Assembly (NCBI GenBank): GCA_024280155.1
Contig: JAJRQQ010000015.1
Span: forward strand, 1 to 64,000
Direction of reading: 5' to 3'
Length of the DNA: 64,000 nt
Origin: Bacteroidota bacterium
GTDB lineage: Bacteria > Bacteroidota > Bacteroidia > Flavobacteriales_D > Crocinitomicaceae
The translations under genes were made by a program, and so were the position numbers. The notes beneath the pieces were generated by a model that had not been told where the DNA came from, did no database searches, and saw nothing but the letters and a program-made list of their open reading frames with translations. Shown piece by piece: positions 1-9,186 of this stretch (within the stretch, counting starts at the first letter, position 1; the number at the start of each line of letters is the position of its first letter).

Positions 1-1260
1 CTGTAACAATTACTTGGTCTGTATTTGTACAACCATTCGCATCTGTTCCTGTTACTGTGTATGTTGTCGTTGAAGAAGGAATAAATGATACTCCATCAGT
101 AACTCCATTATTCCAAGTATAAGAAGTTGCACCTGAACCTGAAAGAGTGACTGAAATTCCTTTACAAACTGTTTGGTCAACTCCGGCACTTACCGTAGGT
201 AAAGAATTTACTGTTACAATTACTTGGTCAGTATTTACACAACCGTTTGCATCTGTTCCTGTCACTGTGTATGTTGTCGTTGAAGAAGGAATAAATGATA
301 CTCCATCAGTAACTCCATTGTTCCAAGTATAAGAAGTTGCACCTGAACCTGTCAATGTTACTTGAGTTCCAGTACAAACTGTTTGGTCAACCCCTGCACT
401 TACCGTAGGTAAAGCATTTACTGTAACAATTACTTGGTCTGTATTTGTACAACCATTCGCATCTGTTCCTGTCACTGTGTATGTTGTCGTTGAAGAAGGA
501 ATAAATGATACTCCATCAGTAACTCCATTATCCCAAGCATAAGAAGTTGCACCTGAACCTGTCAATGTTACTTGTGTTCCTGCACAAACTGTTTGGTCAA
601 CTCCGGCACTTACCGTAGGTAAAGCATTTACTGTAACAATTACTTGGTCTGTATCTGTACAACCGTTCGCATCTGTTCCTGTTACGGTATAAGTTGTAGT
701 TGCTGTTGGCGTGAATGGTGTTCCATCTGTAACTCCATTATCCCAAGCATAAGAAATTGCACCTGAACCTGTCAATGTTACTTGTGTTCCAGCACAAACT
801 GTTTGATCAACTCCAGCACTTACCGTAGGTAAAGCATTTACTGTAACAATTACTTGGTCTGTATTTGTACAACCGTTTGCATCTGTTCCTGTTACGGTAT
901 AAGTTGTAGTTGCTGTTGGAGTGAATGGCGTTGCATTTGTTACTCCATTATTCCAAGTATAAGAAGTTGCACCTGAACCTGTCAATGTTACTTGAGTTCC
1001 AGCACAAACTGTTTGGTCAACTCCGGCACTTACCGTAGGTAAAGCGTTTACTGTAACAATTACTTGGTCAGTATTTACACAACCGTTTGCATCTGTTCCT
1101 GTTACTGTATAAGTTGTCGTTGCTGTTGGTGTGAATGGCGTTGCATTTGTGACACCATTATTCCAAGTATAAGAAGTTGCACCTGAACCTGTTAATGTTA
1201 CTTGCGTTCCTGTACAAACTGTTTGGTTAACTCCTGCACTTACCGTAGGTAAAGCATTTA
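1..1260 (-). repeat. Tandem 210-bp coding repeats (six copies in view)
   Basis: Six head-to-tail units begin at 1, 211, 421, 631, 841 and 1051, each exactly 210 bp (70 codons) with no indels; the array continues off the left edge. Each unit encodes an Ig/HYR-like module. Recognisable pieces are VNALPTVSAGV, QTVC, TSYTWNNG, TYTVTGTDANGC and QVIVTV, with two Cys per unit. Copies differ by scattered substitutions and by short swapped blocks (for example the 'gaagaaggaataaatgat' variant against a 'gctgttggtgtgaatgg' variant), which suggests gene conversion between copies. Confidence 0.95.
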
Positions 1261-4200
1261 CAGTTACAGTTTGAGTTGAATTACTTACACCTCCATTAAT
1301 ATCCAAAGAAACATTAATTGTCCCTGCATTATTAAAGACAACCGTATGAGGCCCAACACCTGTTGCTGTAGCTGGAGATGCACCTGCACCAAAACTCCAA
1401 TTCCAAGAAGTTGCACCGGTAGAATTATCTGTAAACGTTACACTTTGACCTTGGCAAACTGTATTTGATGACATTGTAAAATCAGCCGTTGCAGAACTTG
1501 CTACTCCGGTTAAATTCACATTATCAAGATATAGGTTCTGACCATACCCAGAGATATTTCTAAAGATGATATCTACTTTTGCATTTCCTACGTATGGAGT
1601 CATATCAATAGTTTCAGTTCTCCATGTCGCTGGATTTGTATATTGCGCAGTTTGATCTGGATCTGTCGCTAAAACTGTACTTGCTTTAGAATATACCGTT
1701 GTATATGTCTGACCACAGTCTGTTGAAACCAACACATCTAATCTATCATTAAAATTTGCATCATATCGAGCGTAAGCAACATCGAATTGTAATTGTGAAG
1801 AAACAAAACCACTTAAATCAGCAGGCTCCATAACTAAGTCATCTATATCCCCAGTAATGTCTGTAGAGAAGTTGTCTATCATAGTAGAATTACCAGCGGT
1901 TGGTGCATTCCCTTGCGTTGTGTTTTGCACCCACGTAATAGCGTTCCCCCCATTATTAATTGACCAATTTGCAGGCAAGAAAGCACCTGTAAAACCTTCT
2001 ACAATAGGCAATGTAGCTCCAGTTCCTGGAATTACAGTAATTAGACCAGTTTGAGTCTGAGCATCTGAACCAAAAGCATTCGTTACACTTAAAGTCGCAT
2101 CAAAATTACCTCCAGTGTTATAAGTTACAGTATGAGGTCCAACACCTGTAGCAGAAGCAGGAGTCCCTCCGGGAAAAGACCAAGACCAAGAAGTAGCACT
2201 TGATGATGCATCTGTATAAGTAACTGTTGAACCTTGACAAATTGTTGTTGGATTTGCGGTAAAAGATGCAACTGATGGAGTTACACTTCCTTCTCCAGTG
2301 AGAATAAAATCATACGTTCCTTCATCACAATCATTCGTCCCAAAAGTTACAGCTCCAGTATATGTTCCTCCTGTAGTTGGAGTAAAATCAATAGAAAAAG
2401 TAGTTGAACCACCTGCAGGAACAGTAGTTGTTCCGAACGAAGAATTCAGACTAAACCCCGTACCTGAAACATTAATTGGTCCAGTGAGAATTAGGTCAGT
2501 AGTTCCTGTATTATCAATTGTAAAGGTTGCTGTTGTCGTACTGTTTAATGATTGAGGTCCAAAATCATAAGCACCTCCATCTAGTACATCATTCCCAGTT
2601 ACAGAGACATTAATTTCTCCAGGTGTAATAGCTGTATAATTAAAATTATCAATATAAAGGTTACCTCCATTTCCAGCATTTGTCGCTCTGAATCTGAAGC
2701 GGACATTCTTCGATGTTGTAGTTACATAGCTTAACAAATCAACTGTTTCATTTCTCCAATCTGAAGCTGCAGATGGCTCAAAGAAACCATTAAATGTAGT
2801 TGTTAAAGTTCTTAATGCTGTTCCAGATTTATCGTAAGAAGTAGGAGACCAAGTCACACCGCAATCTTCCGAAATTTCCAAACGAAGTCTATCATTACTC
2901 GAAGTGAGTCTTTGCTGGTATGCTACATCAAATTGAATCTGAGCAGAAGTCGAATTACAAGGTAGTATAAAAATTGGTGTATATAAATATTCATCCTGAT
3001 TTGTTCCGTTGTTAAAATTAGGCATTAATGGGCAAGCATTAAAAGTAGCACCAGAACTTGATATTCCAGTTCCTGCTGTCCATTCATAACAATCATTATT
3101 CGGGTTAACTACATTCCATTTTACATCTGGTGGAAAATTACCCCCTTCAAAATCTTCAACATGAGGCGGCATATAACCATTTGAAACCGCAAATTGCAAT
3201 TCAGTCGTGTCATATTGAGTACTTGGATCGACTACACCATTTGGTAAAGTAGGATAAGATTTTATTGTATGAGTCCCCAGTGTTGTTGTAAACGCAGGAA
3301 GTGTGACGTTTGTTTCTCCAGAGGGAGCAATATTTCCTGTCCATGAGAAAGTTGTTATGGGTCCATTATCTATTTGATAATTAATAGTAGCAGAAGTTAA
3401 GTTATTGCCACCTCTATTTCTTAATGTAACAGTTGGTGCTATACTTCCGGGACAATTATCACCAATAGGATTGATGACATTAACAATAGAAGCATCGTTT
3501 GGACTAGGAGGTATGCAAGCATCAGAAGTGATTAAAGACGCTCGAATTGGGCTATTTTCTAACACCACTCTCATTCTTAATTTTTGATCGTAGGTAAAAA
3601 TATTCATACATAAATCATCTGTATAATCCATGTAATTTTCTACCATATCATTTGGATCTCCTCCTGGGTCAACACAACTGTTTGTTGTTGGACAACCGAA
3701 ATTAGAAGCATCTGAAAGAGGTGTGTCAGAACAAAAATCATCTACTCCACAAGCGCCATCACCCCAGATATGACGTAAACCTAACCAGTGACCAACTTCA
3801 TGAGTAGCTGTTCTACCCTCATTATAGGGTCCTGGATTTCCAGTTACAGCGCTTTTCCCAATACTAGTCGTTGTAAAAACAACTCCGTCAGTCGTAACAC
3901 TTTGTGCTCCACATCCCATTCCACCGATTGCTGTTGTAGGGAATTGAGCATACCCTAAAACTCCTCCAGAAATTTCACATATCCAAATATTCATATATAC
4001 AGCGGGATCCCATCCTTGCGCATTTGTATAGGGTTTTATGTTTCCATCGATAAAAGCAGTTGTATAAGCTGCCGCGCCAAACCCAGCAACACCAGCGTCA
4101 ATCCTATTAATACCAGGTTCAGTAAAAGCAGAGCCATCAGGTTTTCTCATCGCCATACAGAACTCTATTTGAGTATCCGCACCAACTGCATCATTATTAT

Positions 4201-4588
4201 AACCAGGTGTTCCAAAAATTTTACGGAAATCTTCATTCAACACATCAATTTGAGACTGTGCATAACTCGCAGGTATATTTCTACCTGTACCAACAGCTTC
4301 TCCTGCATTGTGTATAATATGAAAAACAACAGGTATTGTATACACACCATTAATTACCAGTTTATTCGTTGGAATTTGCTGCTTTCTTGTTTGAATTTGT
4401 TTCACCATCCAAGCCTCAAACTCTTCATTTGTTTGTAAGTTTGGATCATTTGCATGCCGAATAGAATCCACTTCAACTGTTGCACAACGTATGACGTCTT
4501 TTTTTTGAGCAAAGCTTGAATTAAAGGAGAAAAATAAAAACAGGGTAGTCACAAAAAAAGTGACCCCTTTTATCGTAGAGAGTTTCAT
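1..4588 (-). CDS. Secreted pappalysin-like (M43) metalloprotease with PKD and tandem repeat domains, 3' end outside window
   Basis: The reading frame stays open from ATG 4588 to the left edge, giving at least 1529 residues; the C-terminus is not in the window. It starts with a signal peptide (hydrophobic stretch ending near SSFAQ, residue ~27). The catalytic domain has the long zinc motif HEVGHWLGLRH (H263, E264, H267, H273) and a Met-turn NYMDY with M320, the signature of pappalysin/cytophagalysin M43 peptidases. After this come a CARDB-like segment, two concanavalin/MAM-like blocks (Trp-rich, 'LQFDVAYAR'), a choice-of-anchor segment and PKD-type domains (GPHTVTYN, SWSFPGG). The last part in the window is exact 70-residue repeats. 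Flavobacterial proteins of this build usually end in a T9SS sorting domain, which I infer lies to the left. Likely role is extracellular proteolysis or surface adhesion. The frame was checked at the start, at the Met-turn, near 2320 and in the repeats. Confidence 0.85.
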   Translation of the reverse strand, partial: MKLSTIKGVTFFVTTLFLFFSFNSSFAQKKDVIRCATVEVDSIRHANDPNLQTNEEFEAWMVKQIQTRKQQIPTNKLVINGVYTIPVVFHIIHNAGEAVGTGRNIPASYAQSQIDVLNEDFRKIFGTPGYNNDAVGADTQIEFCMAMRKPDGSAFTEPGINRIDAGVAGFGAAAYTTAFIDGNIKPYTNAQGWDPAVYMNIWICEISGGVLGYAQFPTTAIGGMGCGAQSVTTDGVVFTTTSIGKSAVTGNPGPYNEGRTATHEVGHWLGLRHIWGDGACGVDDFCSDTPLSDASNFGCPTTNSCVDPGGDPNDMVENYMDYTDDLCMNIFTYDQKLRMRVVLENSPIRASLITSDACIPPSPNDASIVNVINPIGDNCPGSIAPTVTLRNRGGNNLTSATINYQIDNGPITTFSWTGNIAPSGETNVTLPAFTTTLGTHTIKSYPTLPNGVVDPSTQYDTTELQFAVSNGYMPPHVEDFEGGNFPPDVKWNVVNPNNDCYEWTAGTGISSSGATFNACPLMPNFNNGTNQDEYLYTPIFILPCNSTSAQIQFDVAYQQRLTSSNDRLRLEISEDCGVTWSPTSYDKSGTALRTLTTTFNGFFEPSAASDWRNETVDLLSYVTTTSKNVRFRFRATNAGNGGNLYIDNFNYTAITPGEINVSVTGNDVLDGGAYDFGPQSLNSTTTATFTIDNTGTTDLILTGPINVSGTGFSLNSSFGTTTVPAGGSTTFSIDFTPTTGGTYTGAVTFGTNDCDEGTYDFILTGEGSVTPSVASFTANPTTICQGSTVTYTDASSSATSWSWSFPGGTPASATGVGPHTVTYNTGGNFDATLSVTNAFGSDAQTQTGLITVIPGTGATLPIVEGFTGAFLPANWSINNGGNAITWVQNTTQGNAPTAGNSTMIDNFSTDITGDIDDLVMEPADLSGFVSSQLQFDVAYARYDANFNDRLDVLVSTDCGQTYTTVYSKASTVLATDPDQTAQYTNPATWRTETIDMTPYVGNAKVDIIFRNISGYGQNLYLDNVNLTGVASSATADFTMSSNTVCQGQSVTFTDNSTGATSWNWSFGAGASPATATGVGPHTVVFNNAGTINVSLDINGGVSNSTQTVTVNALPTVSAGVNQTVCTGTQVTLTGSGATSYTWNNGVTNATPFTPTATTTYTVTGTDANGCVNTDQVIVTVNALPTVSAGVDQTVCAGTQVTLTGSGATSYTWNNGVTNATPFTPTATTTYTVTGTDANGCTNTDQVIVTVNALPTVSAGVDQTVCAGTQVTLTGSGAISYAWDNGVTDGTPFTPTATTTYTVTGTDANGCTDTDQVIVTVNALPTVSAGVDQTVCAGTQVTLTGSGATSYAWDNGVTDGVSFIPSSTTTYTVTGTDANGCTNTDQVIVTVNALPTVSAGVDQTVCTGTQVTLTGSGATSYTWNNGVTDGVSFIPSSTTTYTVTGTDANGCVNTDQVIVTVNSLPTVSAGVDQTVCKGISVTLSGSGATSYTWNNGVTDGVSFIPSSTTTYTVTGTDANGCTNTDQVIVT

Positions 4589-4747
4589 AATTTAGTTTAG
4601 TTTAATAGTTTAGTAACTATAAATATAACTAAAAAAAGAGAATAATCATTTAAAATTCGACAAAATGCAGAAAATTAAAGATAAAACAAAAAAAGCGGGT
4701 AAAAACATTTCGTTCTCAACAATAAACCACAACTGACAACCCGTATG

Positions 4748-5701
4748 TTAAGAGAAAATGGAATCGACAAATTCGACTCTATTAAACAATTGAAGATCTT
4801 CCATTCCTTCACCGACACCGATGTACTTAACAGGGATTTTCATCTGGTCAGAAATACCAATCACCACACCACCTTTAGCTGTCCCGTCTAATTTCGTGAT
4901 TGCTAGAGCACTAATATCTGTCGCAATTGAGAATTGCTTTGCTTGTTCAAAAGCATTTTGTCCTGTAGACCCATCAAGTACAAGGAGAACTTCATGAGGT
5001 GCTCCGGGAATTACTTTATCCATCACCTTTTTAATTTTGGATAATTCATTCATTAAGTTCACCTTATTATGTAACCTTCCTGCAGTATCAATAATAACCA
5101 CATCGGCATTTTGAGCTTTTGCAGACTGGAGAGCGTCAAAAGCTACAGAAGCTGGATCTGCATTCATTCCTTGTTGTACAATTGGTACATCCACTCGTTT
5201 CGCCCAAAGAATCAATTGTTCAACTGCTGCCGCTCGAAAAGTATCAGATGCGCCAAGCACGACATTTTTTCCTGCAGTTTTAAATTGATGGGCTAATTTG
5301 CCAATCGTTGTTGTTTTCCCGACACCATTCACACCGACCACCATAATAACATGGGGTCCATTGTTGTGTTTTTCAATTTCGAAATTAAGTGAATCCGTTG
5401 TATTGTTTTCTTCTAAAAGTGAAGTAACTTCTTCTTTTAAAATTTGATTCAATTCAGATGTACCCATGAATTTATCACGAGCCACTCTTTCTTCAATTTT
5501 ATCGATTATTTTTAAAGTTGTTTCAACACCAACATCAGAAGTAATCAGGATCTCTTCGAGATTATCCAAAACTTCGGCATCCACTTTTGATTTCCCTGCA
5601 ATCGAGCGAGAAAGTTTACCCAAAAAACTTTGTTTGGTTTTTTCTAAACCTTTATCAAGTGTTTCTTTTTTATTCTTCGAGAAAAAGTTAAATAATGCCA
5701 T
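4748..5701 (-). CDS. ftsY: Signal recognition particle receptor FtsY
   Basis: SRP receptor GTPase that docks SRP-ribosome complexes at the inner membrane. The 317 residues hold a short charged N-terminus, a four-helix N domain and the SRP-type GTPase G domain: P-loop GVNGVGKTT (~123-131), DTFRAAAVEQL (~153), DTAGRLHN (~205) and TKLDGTAKGG near the C-terminus. I start at ATG 5701 (MALFNFF); an in-frame TTG 18 nt upstream lies in the T-tract of a terminator and is unlikely to be used. The long acidic A domain of E. coli FtsY is missing, as is usual in Bacteroidota. It is the last gene of the lpx-rlmD-cinA-rpm block, but a terminator separates it from DUF4295. Confidence 0.96.
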   Translation of the reverse strand: MALFNFFSKNKKETLDKGLEKTKQSFLGKLSRSIAGKSKVDAEVLDNLEEILITSDVGVETTLKIIDKIEERVARDKFMGTSELNQILKEEVTSLLEENNTTDSLNFEIEKHNNGPHVIMVVGVNGVGKTTTIGKLAHQFKTAGKNVVLGASDTFRAAAVEQLILWAKRVDVPIVQQGMNADPASVAFDALQSAKAQNADVVIIDTAGRLHNKVNLMNELSKIKKVMDKVIPGAPHEVLLVLDGSTGQNAFEQAKQFSIATDISALAITKLDGTAKGGVVIGISDQMKIPVKYIGVGEGMEDLQLFNRVEFVDSIFS

Positions 5702-5705
5702 AATT

Positions 5706-5744
5706 TTAAAAAACAACAAAAGCTTCCACCAAAGGCAGAAGCTT
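5706..5744 (-). terminator. Rho-independent terminator between the DUF4295 gene and ftsY
   Basis: Read on the minus strand: AAGCTTC-TG-CC, loop TTT, GG-TG-GAAGCTT, then TTTTGTTGTTTTTT. The arms pair over 11 positions with two G-T wobbles that exist only on the minus strand, so it serves the ribosomal-protein genes upstream. It ends right before the ftsY start codon, so ftsY depends on read-through or on its own promoter. Confidence 0.75.
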
Positions 5745-5773
5745 AAATAAAAATATATACTAAGTAATGATAA

Positions 5774-5929
5774 TTAGTTCTTTTCGAACCAATCTTTTAC
5801 TTTATCTTGGTGTACTATTTCTTCTTTAAAAGAGTAAGCTCCTGATTTTTCAGACTTTACCATTTTAATCACTTTCGTGTGCTCTTTACCACCACCTTTT
5901 TGCAGTGATGCTACTACTTTCTTTGCCAT
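5774..5929 (-). CDS. DUF4295 small basic protein (ribosome-associated in Bacteroidota)
   Basis: A 51-residue, Lys-rich protein beginning MAKKVVASLQKGGGKEHTKV and ending KVKDWFEKN. The sequence and its place directly behind rpmG (7-nt gap) match DUF4295, a family confined to Bacteroidota. I recall that an extra 50S protein, named bL38, was described in a Flavobacterium ribosome structure and may be this family; I cannot confirm that here. It was found by reading the gap between ftsY and rpmG. Confidence 0.88.
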   Translation of the reverse strand: MAKKVVASLQKGGGKEHTKVIKMVKSEKSGAYSFKEEIVHQDKVKDWFEKN

Positions 5930-5936
5930 GTCTTAA

Positions 5937-6119
5937 TTATTTAATTTCTTTATGAAGCGTATAACGTTTCAATATTGGATTAAACTTTTTAATCTCCAAT
6001 CTATCTGGAGTATTTGTTCTGTTTTTCGTTGTAATATAACGAGAAGTTCCAGGCATTCCAGATTGTTTGTGTTCAGTACGCTCTAAAATAACTTGGACTC
6101 TATTTCCTTTTTTTGCCAT
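5937..6119 (-). CDS. rpmG: 50S ribosomal protein L33 (bL33)
   Basis: A 60-residue basic protein of the large ribosomal subunit. [17 protein letters not shown] and the central [21 protein letters not shown] are the bL33 signature. It has no Cys residues, so it is the zinc-free (C-minus) form. It lies 46 nt behind rpmB and 7 nt before the DUF4295 gene, the usual rpmB-rpmG-DUF4295 order of Bacteroidota. Confidence 0.97.
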   Translation of the reverse strand: MAKKGNRVQVILERTEHKQSGMPGTSRYITTKNRTNTPDRLEIKKFNPILKRYTLHKEIK

Positions 6120-6165
6120 TTTCTTTCTTTTTTATGCTACCATTTCACAATGGGAGAAAGCATAT

Positions 6166-6402
6166 TTATTTAATATACCCTTTTTCTAGTGCTTCTTTCA
6201 CGCACACATAAATACCTTTCTTATTTATTGTTCTCAACGCTGATGTTGAAATTTTCAACGTGATATAATCATTCTCTTCTGGAATGAAAAATTTCTTTGT
6301 AATTAAATTCGGGTAGAATTTACGCTTCGTTTTACGTTGCGAGTGAGAAACATTGTTCCCTACCATTACTGACTTACCTGTGATTTGACAAACTCTTGAC
6401 AT
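6166..6402 (-). CDS. rpmB: 50S ribosomal protein L28 (bL28)
   Basis: A 78-residue large-subunit protein. MSRVCQITGKSVMVGNNVSHS, then RKTKRKFYPNL, and the C-terminal STSALRTINKKG are typical of bL28. It keeps one Cys (C5) but no complete zinc site. It follows cinA by 84 nt and starts the small ribosomal-protein cluster. Confidence 0.97.
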   Translation of the reverse strand: MSRVCQITGKSVMVGNNVSHSQRKTKRKFYPNLITKKFFIPEENDYITLKISTSALRTINKKGIYVCVKEALEKGYIK

Positions 6403-6486
6403 CTCTATATTTTTATTTACTTATACTAAAAAGCGGGTGCAAAGAAACCATTTATTTCATAAAATAACAAATAAACGAGAACTTTT

Positions 6487-7728
6487 TTATGTTTTAATTT
6501 CAAAAAGCTCACATCTCAGCATATTCAAGGCTGTCAATACAGCAGACTGAATATTCCTCTCTCTATCGTTTCCAAAATGAAAACGTTTTGCAAATGTACG
6601 CTTATTTGTTGCAATTCCTATCCATATCAAGCCAACTTTATTAATTCCATCAGAATCTGGACCTGCAACCCCTGTTGTCGAGACACAATAATCCACATTC
6701 AAGAGCTCCTTCCCTTTTTCCGCCATCTCTTTTACGACCTCCTCACTCACTACTCCATATTCAATTATAGTGTCCTCATTTACATGAACAAGGTTTTGTT
6801 TCACAACTTCATTATAACTCACTACACTGCCTTGAAAATACGCCGATGAACCCGGAATTCTCACAATCTCTTTTGCAATAGCACCACCGGTACAACTTTC
6901 GATTGTTGCAAGAGTCTTTTTTTGATGAACCAATTCTTTTCCGAGAACTTCACTTAAAGAAATATTATACTCTGCGTAAAAATGTACCGGAATTTCTTTC
7001 TTAATCAATTCAATACTTTTCTTAATTTCAAAAACAACCTCATCTGATTTTTTACCATTAAATCGTAAACGAAGCATTCCCGTAGATGGTAAATAGGCCA
7101 ATTTTACTTCTTTGGCAGCCAATTGGTTTTCTAACTCAGCAAGTCGATCGGCTAAAAAAGCCTCCCCTATTACTTGCAAATAGATTGTTTTAGAATACAA
7201 TTCTTTTACCGAGAATTTTTCTAACAACATAGGGAAACCTTCTCTCAAAAGAATGTCCTTCATTTCATACGGAACACCTGGCAAACTTATTACGACTTTC
7301 CCGTCTTTCTCAAACCACATCCCAGAAGCTGTGCCTACAAGGTTGTTTAAGACTAAAGCTTTTTTAGGCAGATATGCTTGTTGCACATTCACTTCCAGCA
7401 TTTCTTTTTCACGACTTTCAAAAAAGAATTCTACACGCTCTAAAACCTCCCTATTAAGTTCCTGTTCACTTTCAAAATATTTACAAAGCGTTTTTTTTGT
7501 TATATCATCTTTAGTCGGACCTAATCCTCCAGTAATAATTACAACATCTGAACGTTTTATTCCCGCATCTATAGATTGTATAATGTCATTTTCAACATCC
7601 CTTATTGTAGTTGACAGATGAACAAGCAAACCTCTTTCAGCTAATTGTTCACCAATCCAAGAGGCATTAGTATTAACTGTTTGTCCAATTAATAACTCAT
7701 CCCCGATTGAAATTAGCTCAACTTTCAT
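6487..7728 (-). CDS. cinA: CinA family protein (MoCF domain plus NMN amidohydrolase)
   Basis: A 413-residue two-domain protein. Residues ~1-165 are a MoaB/MogA-like domain with ISIGDELLIGQ and the loop TGGLGPTKDDITKK; a middle segment follows; residues ~260-413 are the CinA C-terminal (PncC) domain with ESCTGGAIAKEIV and TGVAGPDSDG, which deamidates nicotinamide mononucleotide. The family recycles pyridine nucleotide by-products. The start codon overlaps the rlmD stop (ATGA), so the two are translationally coupled. Confidence 0.95.
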   Translation of the reverse strand: MKVELISIGDELLIGQTVNTNASWIGEQLAERGLLVHLSTTIRDVENDIIQSIDAGIKRSDVVIITGGLGPTKDDITKKTLCKYFESEQELNREVLERVEFFFESREKEMLEVNVQQAYLPKKALVLNNLVGTASGMWFEKDGKVVISLPGVPYEMKDILLREGFPMLLEKFSVKELYSKTIYLQVIGEAFLADRLAELENQLAAKEVKLAYLPSTGMLRLRFNGKKSDEVVFEIKKSIELIKKEIPVHFYAEYNISLSEVLGKELVHQKKTLATIESCTGGAIAKEIVRIPGSSAYFQGSVVSYNEVVKQNLVHVNEDTIIEYGVVSEEVVKEMAEKGKELLNVDYCVSTTGVAGPDSDGINKVGLIWIGIATNKRTFAKRFHFGNDRERNIQSAVLTALNMLRCELFEIKT

Positions 7729-9154
7729 TTTAACTTATACTTGGCAATCGATTCGATATGACCGGTATGAGGGAATTGATCAACAAGAGATAATTTCTCC
7801 AACAAATAACCTTCTTTGATTAAAGTATCTGTATCTCTAGCTTGCGTAGAAGGATTACAAGATATATAAACGATGTTCTCAGCGCCCAATTCGATTACTT
7901 TTTTCAATGTTTTTGGTGCAATACCAGCTCTCGGTGGGTCTAAAATAATAGTTTTAATCTTCCCAACAAAATGTGGGTATTCTCGAAGAAATTTTCCTAC
8001 ATCTGCGGCGTAAAACTCCACCCCCTTTACACCATTTGTTTCTGCATTTTTCCTCGCATCTACAATCGCTTCTTCTACGATATCGACTCCAATAATTTTC
8101 ACTCCCTCATTTTCAGAAGCTAGGATTTGACCAATTGTTCCTGTTCCACAAAATAAATCCATCACAACATCATCTTTTTGTAGTTTTTCTTCAAAAACAT
8201 ACCCCAAAGCCTTATTGTATAGTTTCTCTGCACATGCAGGATTCGTTTGAAAGAAGCTTTCCATTGAGATTTCAAACTTCAAACCGAGTAATTCCTCAAT
8301 CACAATTGGTTCACCACATAATAAGGTATAGGTTCCGTTTTCAATTTTTGCTCTATCAGCGACATTATCGTTTATTGTATGCTGAAGCCCTGCTAAACGT
8401 TTCCCTAATTTTTCTTTTAGAAAGTCTGCAAATGCAGGTGCATTAAAATGCTCCACTCCCTGAGAAGAAGTAACAAGGTGTACCAATAACTTATCTTGAT
8501 AAAACGATTTCCGAACGACGATATGTCGGAAAAAGCCTTTTTTTGAGGGGGATGCCAGGCAGGCAATCCAGTTTCTTTTAGGTATTCACGAACCTCAATT
8601 AAAACTGTCTCCCATTCTTCATCAAACATTCCACTTGGCTTATCAAGAGACTCTACTTTCCACCAAGTCCCTCTTCTTTTAAAACCGAGAGCAAATGCAT
8701 CATCTACATCTTCACCTGTCTCTCTATCATGCTCAATGGAAGAAAAGCTATATTCCATCTTATTTCTGTAAAAAAAATGTTCAGGAGAGGAAATTAGCTC
8801 ATCAAATACATTTAAAGGATTCTCAATACCACCTATTCTTCGAAAAACTTCGAGTGTTGATTCTTGTTTTACTTTTTCTTGTTCTTTTATAGGAACGTAT
8901 ATATAAGGACCGCCCGAAATTTCTTGGAACTGACTTACTTCTTCAATTGGAGATCTTTCAATCACATCAATTAATTTTGCTTCAGCGTATCGTTTTCTTT
9001 TTTTAGCAATTCGAGCCTTCACGGTTTGTCCTGGAAAAGAATTGTCTACAAAAACGACATATTCGCCATTTTCGGTATTGATTTTAGCAATTCCACGACC
9101 GCCAAAAGCGTATCCTGTAATTTCAAGCGTCACGATATCGGCTCTTTTTATCAT
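7725..9154 (-). pseudogene. rlmD: 23S rRNA (uracil-5)-methyltransferase RlmD, split by a -1 frameshift
   Basis: Two ORFs (9154-8417 and 8486-7725) make one 476-residue RlmD/RumA enzyme if one base is restored or the ribosome shifts -1 at 8537-8543. The N-terminal part has a TRAM fold (EITGYAFGGRGIAK); the C-terminal part has the SAM site (VMDLFCGTGTIGQIL), DPPRAG and the nucleophile loop ISCNPST. The break is in CAA-AAA-AAG-GCT: one more A gives HPPQKKGFFRHIVVRKSF, as expected. The heptamer A AAA AAG is the dnaX-type slippery sequence, and a 7-bp hairpin (TTTCCGA / TCGGAAA) starts about 4 nt after it. The Fe-S cluster Cys of RumA are absent (the region reads QEISGGPYIY). A homopolymer sequencing error is the simplest cause. 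Confidence 0.85.
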
Positions 9155-9186
9155 TGTACTAAGAAAATTAAATATAATATAATGGT

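Noticed and set aside
1-1260. Repeat array considered as a CRISPR
   Set aside because: Units are 210 bp, contiguous with no unique spacers, and encode protein in frame.
147-4438. Plus-strand ORFs of 60-140 codons opposite the metalloprotease gene
   Set aside because: They are low-complexity shadows of the minus-strand coding sequence, which has a continuous frame, a signal peptide and catalytic motifs.
5702-5719. TTG start 18 nt upstream for ftsY
   Set aside because: It lies within the T-tract of a terminator; the ATG at 5701 begins the usual FtsY N-terminus.
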